This document shows, piece after piece, positions 8,623-16,575 of a stretch of 64,000 bases of DNA. Each line of letters begins with the position of its first letter. The stretch's first letter is position 1. The stretch comes from an uncultured Pelagibacteraceae bacterium (GTDB lineage: Bacteria > Pseudomonadota > Alphaproteobacteria > Pelagibacterales > Pelagibacteraceae). Below the pieces are notes generated by a model. It did not search any database. It saw only the letters and a program-made list of their open reading frames with translations, and had not been told where the DNA came from. Position numbers and translations under genes: made by a program. Location: positions 1-64,000 of the forward strand of contig CABXTU010000003.1 in assembly GCA_902515205.1 (NCBI GenBank), in the 5' to 3' direction.

Positions 8623-9989
8623 GAAAAAATTTAAATGTAATAGCTGCTTACAGTGTAATGATGGGTTTAATTATCCTTGTAGGAATATTTCAATCCTGGA
8701 ATATTGCTTTATCAATATTTAATCTTTGCTTAATTTCAGCTGTCATGACAATGGGTGCAAATATTCAATGGGGCTATGCTGGCCTAATTAACTTTGGAAT
8801 AATGGGATATACAGCTTTAGGTGGTTTGGCAGCAGTTTTAATTTCTGTGAATCCAGTTCAAGAAGCTTGGAGTGCGGGTGGTTTAAATATTTTGTTCAGT
8901 CTCTTCCTTATTATAGGAATGGTATTAGCTGTTAGATATGTTTTAAAGAAATATGAAAAATCCAAAATAAGAACTTATATTATTGCTACAATTATTATCT
9001 TAGGAATTATCATAATACGATTTGTATCTGAGCCTGGCATTGAGGCTATTGAAGAAGTGGATCCAGCAAAAACTGGTTTTTTGGGCGGACTTGGTCTCCC
9101 AATTATTTTTTCTTGGATAGTTGGAGCTTTGTTTGCCGGTGGATTGGCATTTGTAATAGGTAAAGTTGCCTTAGGTTTAAGAGCAGATTACTTAGCGATA
9201 GCAACATTATTGATATCAGAAATTGTAATTGCAATTATTAAACATGAAGATTGGCTAACAAGAGGAGTTAAAAATGTAATTGGATTAAAACGCCCTGCAC
9301 CTTACGAGGTAAATTTACAACAAACTGACTGGTTTATAAATTTAGTTGATAAATTTAACGCAAGTAAATTAAATTTAATTCCAGATTTTGCTGAAAGACA
9401 AGCCACTCTTAATCAATTAGTAATTGAAGGATCATCAGTTTTTGTAAAACTTTGTTATTCAGGATTATTTTTAGTAGTTGTGATTATTCTTTTAATTTTT
9501 ACTCAAAAAGCTCTTTATTCTCCATGGGGAAGAATGATGAGAGCCATAAGAGATAATGAAGAAGCAGCAAACGCTATGGGTAAAAATGTTGTTAAGCAAC
9601 ATCTTCTAATATTTGTTTTAGGATCAGCTATAGTCGGGATTGCAGGTGCAATGTTAGTTACTCAAGATGGATTATTTACTCCAGGAAGTTATAGACCAAT
9701 GAGATATACTTTTCTAATCTGGGTCATGGTTATAGTTGGAGGAAGTGGAAATAATTTTGGTGCAATTCTTGGTGGTTTTGCTGTTTGGTTCTTATGGATT
9801 GAATCTGCACCAATTGGATTATATTTAGTCAATCTAACAACTGCAGGTTTAGATGATACACATTTTTTAAAAGTTCATTTAATTGAAAGTGTTCCATATT
9901 TTAGATTTTTGATGATGGGCTTAGGTTTGTTATTAATTATGAGATATAGGCCCAAAGGTATACTTCCAGAGAAAATAGAAATAAAATAA
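8619..9989 (+). CDS. livM: LivM-type ABC transporter permease, long form
   Basis: Second permease subunit, 456 aa, longer than a usual LivM (about 300-430). It contains the family loops WGYAGLINFGIMGY and RAIRDNEEAANAMGKN, plus MVIVGGSGNNFGAILGG near the end. The extra length lies in an inserted hydrophobic region (residues about 95-140) and a periplasmic segment around residues 210-265. It uses a GTG start overlapping the livH stop. The C-terminal RYRPKGILPEK is typical of LivM. Confidence 0.92.
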   Translation: MRKNLNVIAAYSVMMGLIILVGIFQSWNIALSIFNLCLISAVMTMGANIQWGYAGLINFGIMGYTALGGLAAVLISVNPVQEAWSAGGLNILFSLFLIIGMVLAVRYVLKKYEKSKIRTYIIATIIILGIIIIRFVSEPGIEAIEEVDPAKTGFLGGLGLPIIFSWIVGALFAGGLAFVIGKVALGLRADYLAIATLLISEIVIAIIKHEDWLTRGVKNVIGLKRPAPYEVNLQQTDWFINLVDKFNASKLNLIPDFAERQATLNQLVIEGSSVFVKLCYSGLFLVVVIILLIFTQKALYSPWGRMMRAIRDNEEAANAMGKNVVKQHLLIFVLGSAIVGIAGAMLVTQDGLFTPGSYRPMRYTFLIWVMVIVGGSGNNFGAILGGFAVWFLWIESAPIGLYLVNLTTAGLDDTHFLKVHLIESVPYFRFLMMGLGLLLIMRYRPKGILPEKIEIK

Positions 9990-9993
9990 AATT

Positions 9994-10065
9994 ATGAAAT
10001 ATATCATAACAGGTGCTGCTATAGCTTGGGCTTTATATATGGCTGATAAATATTTGTTCTTTTAA
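9994..10065 (+). CDS. Putative 23-aa hydrophobic small protein
   Basis: A tiny ORF below the ORF-track cutoff starts 4 nt after the livM stop and encodes MKYIITGAAIAWALYMADKYLFF, a single potential membrane helix. Its stop runs directly into the terminator. The composition (Ala-Trp-Ala, Tyr pairs) looks more protein-like than random AT-rich sequence. There is no strong ribosome binding site (GAAATAAAATAAA), and no family is recognised, so it may be spurious. Confidence 0.35.
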   Translation: MKYIITGAAIAWALYMADKYLFF

Positions 10066-10097
10066 AAAAACCCCCAACAAATAAATGCTGGGGGTTT
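10064..10097. terminator. Bidirectional terminator between convergent transcripts
   Basis: An inverted repeat AAACCCCCA ... TGGGGGTTT with a 12-nt loop sits between livM/small ORF on the plus strand and the substrate-binding protein on the minus strand. Read on the minus strand it is followed by seven T, so it should stop that transcript efficiently. On the plus strand the T-tract is shorter. Confidence 0.88.
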
Positions 10098-10115
10098 AAA
10101 TTTTGAGATAAAAAA

Positions 10116-11297
10116 TTATCTTTGCTTTTTAGTTTTAAATTTGCCGCCTTTAACTTCTTGTTCTAAGAAAGAACCTTCAGCTTCTCCGACATTAGTAAAG
10201 TTAACTCCAGTTGCACCTTCATAGTCAACTTTTTTACCTTTAGCTATTAAATCTAAACCTTTTTTAAGTTCACCTGGGTAGATTTTCGTTCCCGGACCAT
10301 TAGCAACATCCATGACATTTTTTGCAATTGATGCTCTATCAGCTGATCCACCTGCTTGCATTGCTAAAACAATTAAAGCAGCAGCATCGTATGACTCACC
10401 TGTGTAAGGACCCGAACTATCAATACCTGCAGCTTTTGCAACATCTCCAAATACTCCAGCACCTTTTCCAGTTGAACCTGGCATAGAGCCAAATGATTTT
10501 TTCAGATCTTTTCCAAATGCATCAACTAATGATTGACCAATCATTCCATCAGATAAAATAAATCTATCAAAAGCACCTGAGTCTAGAGATGCCTGTATGA
10601 TTCCTTTTCCACCTTGGTCAAGATAACCAATTACTGCTACAGCATCCCCACCTGCCGAAGCAAGAGTTGCCACTTCAGAGGAATAATCCGCTTTTCCATC
10701 TTCATGTGCAGTTACCGTAGTAACTTTAATACCATGAGCTTCAACAGCTGCTTTATATACATCTGCTAAACCTTTTCCATAGTCATTGTTTGTGTAAGTG
10801 ATAGCCACACTTTTAACTTTTCTATCTTTAGTAATATCAGCTAAAATTTGTCCACCCCTTGCATCTGATGGTGCAGTTCTAAAAAAATATCCTTTATCAT
10901 CAAGAGTAGTTAAACCTGGTGATGTAGCTGATGGTGAAATCATTACTACTCCATTAGGTACAGCTACATTTGAAGCTATAGCCCCAGTAACACCAGAACA
11001 GTCCGCACCCATTATAGCTGCTACACCCTGTGAAATAACTCCTTCAGCAGCTGCTGTTGCTGCTGCAGAATCTACACAAGTTGAGTCTGCTCTAATTACT
11101 GAAATTTTTTCTCCACCTAGCAAAGATCCTGAATCTGAAGCTTCTTTAAATGCTAATTCAGCTGAAGCTGCCATTGCTGGAGTTAGGGACTCGATAGGAC
11201 CAGTAAATCCTAAAATTATTCCCATTTTAACATCTGCAAAAATATTTGTCGTAAAAGTAGAAACAAGTATAAATGCAGCAATAAATAGTTTTTTCAT
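10116..11297 (-). CDS. livK: LivK-type periplasmic amino-acid binding protein
   Basis: Substrate-binding protein for a Liv-type importer, about 393 aa. The signal peptide MKKLFIAAFILVSTFTTNIFA precedes a type I periplasmic fold starting KMGIILGFTGPIESLTP. The SPSATSPGLT and YTNNDYGKGLADVY blocks are family typical. Cysteines in STCVD and ADCSG could form a disulfide. The ORF track starts 13 codons too early; the ATG at 11297 has an AAGGA site just upstream and begins the signal peptide. It is convergent with the second liv cluster and has its own terminator, so it likely supplies that transporter while being expressed separately and more strongly. Confidence 0.93.
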   Translation of the reverse strand: MKKLFIAAFILVSTFTTNIFADVKMGIILGFTGPIESLTPAMAASAELAFKEASDSGSLLGGEKISVIRADSTCVDSAAATAAAEGVISQGVAAIMGADCSGVTGAIASNVAVPNGVVMISPSATSPGLTTLDDKGYFFRTAPSDARGGQILADITKDRKVKSVAITYTNNDYGKGLADVYKAAVEAHGIKVTTVTAHEDGKADYSSEVATLASAGGDAVAVIGYLDQGGKGIIQASLDSGAFDRFILSDGMIGQSLVDAFGKDLKKSFGSMPGSTGKGAGVFGDVAKAAGIDSSGPYTGESYDAAALIVLAMQAGGSADRASIAKNVMDVANGPGTKIYPGELKKGLDLIAKGKKVDYEGATGVNFTNVGEAEGSFLEQEVKGGKFKTKKQR

Positions 11298-11319
11298 TAT
11301 TTTCCTTCTTATTGTTAAC

Positions 11320-11364
11320 AATTTGTAAAAAAACAAATTAAATCTAATTTATTAAAAGTTTCAA
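11320..11364 (-). promoter_or_regulatory. Putative promoter and leader hairpin of livK
   Basis: On the minus strand TTGAAA (11359-11364) and TTAATT (11336-11341) are spaced 17 bp. The leader DNA contains the inverted repeat AATTTGT/ACAAATT (11320-11339) and a TTGTTAACAA palindrome near 11312-11321, just before the AAGGA site. The -10 match is weak. Confidence 0.35.
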
Positions 11365-11443
11365 CAAGCAATTTATGCTGTTTATATTGAAAAAGTAATG
11401 AGACAAGTAAATTTAATACAACTATTAGTTTATATCTAGCTTA

Positions 11444-12055
11444 TTAAAAGTATTTTCTAAATTGTTCATTAATTGAAAGGATTTCTAAATCAGCCAAACC
11501 ACTTATAACGAGTTGAATTGCCACTAACAGAATAAATCCCAGCCCAATATATGCTATCCATAAATGTTTTTGAATATAATTAGCAAGATAAGTAGCCATA
11601 GCTCCAGTAAGAATTACTGAAAGTACTAAACCAAAAATCATAAAACCAAAGTTCCCTTTAGCAGCACCAACTACCCCAATGACATTATCAAAACTAATTG
11701 TAATGTCAGCAAATAAGACCTTATAAATACTTTGTATATAAGATGGTTCTTTAGATTTTTTGGTGGGTGATTTAACTTTTTTTATTTCAAAAAGATCTTT
11801 TCTTAAATCGTTGACAATCCAAATTAAAAGGAGTCCACCTAAAATTTTAATAAAATAGAATTTGAATAAATATGTAGCAAAAAGAGCGAATATAATTTTA
11901 AATATTAAAGCACCAGCCACACCCCATAAAATAATTTGTCTTCTATTTTTAGGAGCAAAATTAGCAGCTATTAAACCAATTATAATTGCATTGTCAGCTG
12001 CAAGGATGATATCTATAAAGATAATTTGAAGTAGTATGATTAATTCTTCTAACAA
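11444..12055 (-). CDS. TerC/YjbE family integral membrane protein
   Basis: A membrane protein of 203 aa with about six to seven helices. The first helix has DIILAADNAIIIG and a later one has DITISFDNVIGV, the paired acidic D-x-x-x-x-x-DN motifs of the TerC superfamily. This superfamily includes metal (notably manganese) exporters such as MntP-like and YkoY/YceF proteins. A charged cytoplasmic loop rich in Lys and Ser lies between the halves. It follows the two TPR genes on the same strand after an 89-bp gap. A metal efflux role is inferred from the family. Confidence 0.86.
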   Translation of the reverse strand: MLEELIILLQIIFIDIILAADNAIIIGLIAANFAPKNRRQIILWGVAGALIFKIIFALFATYLFKFYFIKILGGLLLIWIVNDLRKDLFEIKKVKSPTKKSKEPSYIQSIYKVLFADITISFDNVIGVVGAAKGNFGFMIFGLVLSVILTGAMATYLANYIQKHLWIAYIGLGFILLVAIQLVISGLADLEILSINEQFRKYF

Positions 12056-12144
12056 AATAGAAATATAATAATAAGTTTTTCAAAAAATTCAATCAAAAGT
12101 AGTGTAATTTTTTTTATTGATGATTAATAAATATAATACTTAAG

Positions 12145-12585
12145 TTAATTTTTAAATTTTTTTGCCTCTACAATAAACTTGTTTACCTCTTGTAGTCTTT
12201 TATTGACTAAGTTATTTTTTGGATTTGAAGCTAAAGCCTCTTGAAGATAGATTTCTGACATAATTAAATCTCCTATTTTATAATAAACTAAGCTAAGAAA
12301 ACTTAATATTTCAGGATCATTTGGGACTTCCTTATAAGCCAGAATAAAATATTTTAAAGAATCATTATAACGTTTATTAGCTTTACTTATTTTATTTTTT
12401 TTCTCTAATTTTTCTGCAATTCTTAAGGCATCTGAACCTTTAATAAAGTTACTATTTGAAGTTTTCAAAAAAGAGTGGTCATCAGCACCTCCTTTACCTT
12501 CAAACACACCTTTATTCTCGGCAGAAAAAATTTTTGTACTTAGTAAAATAAGATAAATAAAGAATACAATTTTTATAATTCTCAT
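12145..12585 (-). CDS. Exported TPR-repeat protein
   Basis: A hypothetical protein of 146 aa. It begins with a signal peptide (hydrophobic to IFSA) and contains TPR-like helices: YFILAYKEVPNDPEILSFLSLVYYKIGD and a second unit ending ALASNPKNNLVNKRL. It lies 23 nt downstream of another exported TPR gene in the same orientation. Such proteins usually act as periplasmic scaffolds. No enzymatic motif is visible, and the partner is unknown. Confidence 0.78.
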   Translation of the reverse strand: MRIIKIVFFIYLILLSTKIFSAENKGVFEGKGGADDHSFLKTSNSNFIKGSDALRIAEKLEKKNKISKANKRYNDSLKYFILAYKEVPNDPEILSFLSLVYYKIGDLIMSEIYLQEALASNPKNNLVNKRLQEVNKFIVEAKKFKN

Positions 12586-12608
12586 TATAAAATTAAATAA
12601 TTTTATAT

Positions 12609-13100
12609 TTAATATTTTGAAGTTTTATTTCCCTCAATGACAGCTTTCAATTCTTTATATTCCTCACAATTACAACTTTTTAGAACTTCTAATCTTTCTT
12701 TAGCTTTACCCATTCTATTAGTAGCAACATAAAGTTCACCTAAATATTCATTTATTCCATTATGTTTTGGGTCAATAGCAAGACCTTGAAGATAAAATTT
12801 TTCACCATTAGAAAAATCTCCAAGTTTTCTGGTTGTAAAGCCAAGATAATTTAGAGTATCTGCACTATTTGGTTTTTCCATATTTGATTTTACAAGAAGG
12901 TCTAAGGCTTTCTCATAACTTTTTTTAGCTTTTTTGTTATTTCCTTTTTTTTCATATTTTTTAGCTGAATTAACATGAGATACTGCTTTATCATAATTAG
13001 TCTCATTGTTACTAGAGTCACTACTACTCGATCCAGCAGAAAAACAATTGACTGTTAAAAAAAAAGAAAGGATAGATATTAAAAATATTTTGTTTATCAT
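12609..13100 (-). CDS. Exported TPR-repeat protein coupled to pxpA
   Basis: A hypothetical protein of 163 aa with an N-terminal export signal (MINKIFLISILSFFLTVNCFSAG). The Cys could be a weak lipobox, but SPase I cleavage after FSA is equally plausible. A Ser/Asn-rich linker is followed by about three TPR units, for example NYLGFTTRKLGDFSNGEKFY and KHNGINEYLGELYVATNRMGKA. The C-terminal LKSCNCEEYKELK motif recurs in bacterial TPR proteins. Its ATG shares a base with the pxpA stop (TAATG), so it is translated with oxoprolinase subunit A. Confidence 0.82.
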   Translation of the reverse strand: MINKIFLISILSFFLTVNCFSAGSSSSDSSNNETNYDKAVSHVNSAKKYEKKGNNKKAKKSYEKALDLLVKSNMEKPNSADTLNYLGFTTRKLGDFSNGEKFYLQGLAIDPKHNGINEYLGELYVATNRMGKAKERLEVLKSCNCEEYKELKAVIEGNKTSKY

Positions 13101-13873
13101 TAAATAAATTTCTCCATTTGGTTTAAAGGTTTTAAATTAAGTTTATTCTCTAACAGATTTTCTTTTATAGATTTAGCTGTAGCTAATGAACTTAGATTAT
13201 CTCCATGTATGCATATGGAGTCTATTTCACAAGGTATCTGTTTTCCACTGTGACAATTAAGAGCCTGATTTTGCACCATTTTTAAGACGTGTCTTTTTGC
13301 TTCTTCAGGATTAGTTATTAATGCATGCGGTTTTTTTCGGGAAACTAAATTACCGTCATCTTCGTAATTTCTATCTGCAAAAATTTCACAAGCAATTTTC
13401 ATATCTAGTTTTTTTGCTGCTATCTCCATTTTAGAACCAGTTGGAACAAGATAAATTAAATCTTTATCAATATCACTTATAACTTTTGCTAAAGTAGATG
13501 AAAGCTCAATATCTTCACAAGCCATATTATTTAAAGCTCCATGAGGTTTAATATGAGTGACTTTATCTCTGTGGTCTGTAGCTATTTTTTGAAGTATTTC
13601 ATATTGGTCAATTATAAGTTTTTTTATTTCTTTTGAGGATAAGTTCATTCTTTCTCTCCCAAAATTTTCTAAATCATTAAATGATGGGTGTGCCCCTATG
13701 CTAACCCCATTTTTCTTTGAAATTTCTACAACTTGATTCATTGTTTCTTTATCACCAGCATGATAACCACATGCAATATTAGCTGAATTTACTATTTCTA
13801 GTAAATCTGGATCATGCTTGTTGGAATGATGTTTAGACTTTTCACCTAAATCACAATTGATATTAATTTCCAT
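13100..13873 (-). CDS. pxpA: 5-oxoprolinase subunit A (LamB/YcsF family)
   Basis: Subunit of the bacterial ATP-dependent 5-oxoprolinase PxpABC, which opens 5-oxoproline (pyroglutamate) to glutamate in the cytoplasm. The N-terminal INCDLGE, NIACGYHAGD, GAHPSFND and IKPHGALNN motifs are diagnostic of the family. The ORF track begins at 14038 inside pxpB on the other strand. The correct start is the ATG at 13873, giving 257 aa, close to the family's 245-255. It is divergent from pxpB with only 28 bp between the start codons. Confidence 0.95.
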   Translation of the reverse strand: MEININCDLGEKSKHHSNKHDPDLLEIVNSANIACGYHAGDKETMNQVVEISKKNGVSIGAHPSFNDLENFGRERMNLSSKEIKKLIIDQYEILQKIATDHRDKVTHIKPHGALNNMACEDIELSSTLAKVISDIDKDLIYLVPTGSKMEIAAKKLDMKIACEIFADRNYEDDGNLVSRKKPHALITNPEEAKRHVLKMVQNQALNCHSGKQIPCEIDSICIHGDNLSSLATAKSIKENLLENKLNLKPLNQMEKFI

Positions 13874-13893
13874 AGTATTAATACTTGAAGTAT
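13874..13893. promoter_or_regulatory. AGTAT/ATACT half-sites in the pxpA-pxpB gap
   Basis: The 28-bp divergent gap contains a perfect palindrome AGTATTAATACT (13874-13885), and the ATACT arm pairs again with AGTAT across TGA (13881-13893). These are three half-sites in 20 bp. The last half-site runs into TATAAC, a possible -10 for pxpB. This could be an operator shared by both directions. Confidence 0.35.
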
Positions 13894-13901
13894 AACATGT
13901 C

Positions 13902-14576
13902 ATGATTAAAAATATATCAAATCTTGGTGATGCAGCTTTATATTGTGACTTTGGTGATGAGGTAAGTAGAGAAATAAATTCTACAGTGATTAGATATTTT
14001 AAAAATTTAAAAAAAAAAAACATTCCAGGAATCATCAATTTAACACCCTCCTACAATAAGTTGATAGTTTCATTTGATTTAAGAGAAGTTAGTTTTATTA
14101 AGGTTAAAAAAATTGTTGAAAATTTAGATATTAGTGAGATTCCCTCAGAAATTAGCAAAAAAATTGAAATACCAGTTTGTTGTAACGATTTATTTTCATT
14201 AGATATTAAAAGATTAGAAAAAAAATTATCTTTAAATAGAGAAAAAGTTTATGAAAATTTTTTTGGTAAAGAATATTTTTGTTACATGACAGGTTTTATT
14301 GCTGGAATGCCATTTTTAGGTGATCTTGAAAAAAGTATGAGAGTCAATAGGCTAGAGACCCCAAGAGTTAAAGTTCCAAAGGGATCTGTAGGTTTGACTG
14401 AGCAATTTGCCAATATTTATACCTTCGAAAGTCCAGGAGGATGGAATATAATTGGAAATACTCCGCTAGAAATTTTTGATAGCTCAAAAATAGATGATCC
14501 AAATTTAATTTCTCCTGGTGATATAGTGACTTTTAAACAAATCTCTTTGGAAGATCATAAAAACTATAATGAGTAG
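13902..14576 (+). CDS. pxpB: 5-oxoprolinase subunit B (KipI-like)
   Basis: Subunit B of oxoprolinase, 224 aa, CT_C_D domain family (KipI/allophanate hydrolase subunit 1). Characteristic motifs are GDAALYCDFG near the start, the YMTGFIAGMPFLG block, RLETPRVKVPKGSVG and the ESPGGWNIIGNTP end. It overlaps pxpC by 8 nt. The N-terminal codons overlap the antisense ORF-track extension of pxpA, which is therefore rejected. Confidence 0.95.
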   Translation: MIKNISNLGDAALYCDFGDEVSREINSTVIRYFKNLKKKNIPGIINLTPSYNKLIVSFDLREVSFIKVKKIVENLDISEIPSEISKKIEIPVCCNDLFSLDIKRLEKKLSLNREKVYENFFGKEYFCYMTGFIAGMPFLGDLEKSMRVNRLETPRVKVPKGSVGLTEQFANIYTFESPGGWNIIGNTPLEIFDSSKIDDPNLISPGDIVTFKQISLEDHKNYNE

Positions 14577-15510
14577 TTTTTTTGAAATAATAAGAGGAGG
14601 AATAAATACCACATTTCAGGATAATGGTAGAAACAATCTTTATCACATTGGTATCCCATTTAGTGGGGTAATGGATAAAAGAAATTATCTTTTGGCCAAT
14701 AGTTTAGTTGGAAGTGGAATTAATAAACCCGTTATAGAATTTGCTTATCAAGGTCCTTTAATTAGATATAAAGGTAACAAGATTAACTTTGTAATTACTG
14801 GGGACGTAATATTTAAAATAAAAAAAAAAGAAAATGAAATTGATGGTAATTGTTATGAGAGTTATACAATTGAAGATGGAGATCAAATAGATGTTATATC
14901 AACTAATAAATCTGTTTACGGTTATTTAGCAATTAGTGGAGAGTTTGATATAAATTTTCAATGGGGCAGTTGTTCAATTAATACAAAGGCGTATATTGGT
15001 TCTAATAAAGGAAAAAAGCTTCAAAATAATCAAAAAATAAAGATTTTGAATGTTCACTCAAATCAAAAAAAAATATTAAACTACATTAATACAAAGGTAG
15101 AAAAAATCAGAGTGATTAAAGGAACAAATTTTAACTATTTTTCCAGTAAAGGAAAAAAAGTATTTTTTGAAAAAGAATTTACCGTTTCAAAATTATCTGA
15201 TCGTATGGGCATGCGTTTAGAGGGGCCTAATATTGAAAATGTTGTTGATACTAACATTAGATCAGAGGGATTGATAAAAGGGGTAATTCAAGTAACAGCA
15301 GAAGGCAATCCAATTATAATGTTATCAGATCATGGGACAATAGGAGGTTATCCTAAAATTGGTGTTGTAATAAGTGCAGATTATGACAAATTGGTTCAAT
15401 TACCACCCGGTTCAAAACTAAAGTTTCAAGAAATTGAATTAACAGAGGCAGAAAATTTGTTTAAAATATATGAAATTGAAACTCAGAATTTAATCTTACA
15501 ATTAAGATGA
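14569..15510 (+). CDS. pxpC: 5-oxoprolinase subunit C (KipA-like, biotin-dependent carboxylase-like)
   Basis: Subunit C of oxoprolinase, 313 aa, CT_A_B domain. Visible family blocks are TTFQDNGRNN (usually QD-x-GR), GIPFSGVMDKRN, VSKLSDRMGMRLEG and LSDHGTIGGYPKIGVV. It overlaps pxpB upstream and the DMT permease downstream by 4 nt, so pxpB-pxpC-permease form a coupled unit. Confidence 0.94.
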   Translation: MSSFFEIIRGGINTTFQDNGRNNLYHIGIPFSGVMDKRNYLLANSLVGSGINKPVIEFAYQGPLIRYKGNKINFVITGDVIFKIKKKENEIDGNCYESYTIEDGDQIDVISTNKSVYGYLAISGEFDINFQWGSCSINTKAYIGSNKGKKLQNNQKIKILNVHSNQKKILNYINTKVEKIRVIKGTNFNYFSSKGKKVFFEKEFTVSKLSDRMGMRLEGPNIENVVDTNIRSEGLIKGVIQVTAEGNPIIMLSDHGTIGGYPKIGVVISADYDKLVQLPPGSKLKFQEIELTEAENLFKIYEIETQNLILQLR

Positions 15511-16385
15511 ATATAGTAAGAAACCTACCTGGGCCATTATTAATATTTTTAGGCGCTTTAAGTTTAAGTTTTGGTGGATTAATTGTTAAATCTTTTGAAG
15601 GAGCTACTTTATGGCAAATTTTATTTTGGCGCTCTTTCTTTTTTACTTTAACTGTTTTAGCTTTCTTAATTATTAGTTACAGGAAAGAGACTTTTAAATC
15701 TTTTTACAATTCAGGATTACCAGGATTTTTGGGGGGAATAATATTATCTTTTGGTTTTTGTGGCTATGTATTTGCCATGTACAACACTACAGTTGCAAAT
15801 ACAAACTTTATAATATCTCTCCAAATACTATTTCTAGCTATATTTGGATATTTTTTTTTAAAAGAAAAAATTAATACTTTGACTCTTATTTCAATCATTT
15901 TAGCAATCAGTGGTGTTTTATTAATGGTTGGAAATTCGTTAACTCCTGGAGAATTATCTGGAAATCTTGCTGCTTTTTCAATGCCAATTTGTTTTGCAGT
16001 TTTAATTATAATAGTAAGAAAACATCCAACAGTAGATATGATTCCAGCTCAATTTATTGCTGGAGTTTGTTCTTGTTTTATAGGATTTATCCTTTCAACA
16101 AAAATAATGATTTCTACTCATGATATCTTTTTAGGATTTTTAGCTGGTTTTTTTCAAATTGGTTTTGGATTTATTTTTATCACTATTGGTGCAAGAACTA
16201 CACCATCAGCAATGGTTGGAATAATCATGCTATCCGAATCTGTGTTGGGCCCAGTTTGGGCATTTATATTTGTGAGTGAAAGACCATCAATATTTGGTTT
16301 AATTGGTGGGGCGATCATACTCTTCGCAGTATTACTTCAATTTTATTCACTTTTGATTAAGAATAAAAAAAGTGTTTCTCATTGA
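15507..16385 (+). CDS. EamA/DMT family transporter
   Basis: An inner-membrane protein of 292 aa with ten predicted helices in two EamA repeats. The first repeat opens with LIFLGALSLSFGGLIVK, and the FLKEKIN motif ends repeat one. The second repeat ends near SESVLGPVWAFIFVSERPS. This family exports or imports metabolites such as amino acids and nucleotides. ATGA overlap with pxpC points to a role with oxoproline or glutamate, which is inference from position. The stop lies within the TTGACA of the next promoter. Confidence 0.9.
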   Translation: MNIVRNLPGPLLIFLGALSLSFGGLIVKSFEGATLWQILFWRSFFFTLTVLAFLIISYRKETFKSFYNSGLPGFLGGIILSFGFCGYVFAMYNTTVANTNFIISLQILFLAIFGYFFLKEKINTLTLISIILAISGVLLMVGNSLTPGELSGNLAAFSMPICFAVLIIIVRKHPTVDMIPAQFIAGVCSCFIGFILSTKIMISTHDIFLGFLAGFFQIGFGFIFITIGARTTPSAMVGIIMLSESVLGPVWAFIFVSERPSIFGLIGGAIILFAVLLQFYSLLIKNKKSVSH

Positions 16386-16410
16386 CATTTATAGTTACTT
16401 GTAAGATTAT
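16382..16410 (+). promoter_or_regulatory. Promoter of the glycine-riboswitch/gcvTHP operon
   Basis: A perfect -35 TTGACA (16382-16387) is followed after 17 bp by GATTAT (16405-16410). The predicted start of transcription, about 7 nt on, coincides with the first paired bases of the glycine riboswitch. The -35 overlaps the stop codon of the upstream transporter. Confidence 0.6.
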
Positions 16411-16413
16411 TAA

Positions 16414-16564
16414 TTTACGGGAGAGACTACAGAATATCGTAGCGCCGAAGGAGCAACCACCCAGGAATCTCTCAGGCAAAAAGGACCGTAACATATTAAC
16501 TCTGGAAAGAGATTAAGTTCTCGCCGAAGGAGCAAAACTCTCAGGCAAATATACAGATGGGTAT
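16414..16564 (+). ncRNA. Tandem glycine riboswitch
   Basis: Two glycine aptamers lie head to tail directly before gcvT. Both contain the conserved core GCCGAAGGAGCAA and the CTCTCAGGCAAA strand. The first runs from about 16416 to 16490, closed by TACGG ... CCGTA and carrying GAGAG paired with CTCTC. The second runs from about 16499 to 16564 and has AAAGAG, CTCTC and CAGATGGG. The linker is short (about 8 nt), as in known cooperative tandem forms. The gcvT ATG follows about 12 nt after the second aptamer, and no separate intrinsic terminator is seen. Control at translation initiation by masking of the start region is therefore likely. Glycine normally turns this switch on for the cleavage system. 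Confidence 0.97.
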
Positions 16565-16575
16565 AATGAGTTAAT

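Noticed and set aside
10798-11328. 176-aa plus-strand ORF across livK
   Set aside because: It is the mirror frame of the Ala/Ser-rich binding protein; its composition reflects the codons of livK and no motif or ribosome site supports it.
13874-14038. N-terminal extension of pxpA on the minus strand given by the ORF track
   Set aside because: The extra 55 residues are antisense to the start of pxpB, have no family similarity, and the conserved INCDLGE block begins right after the ATG at 13873.
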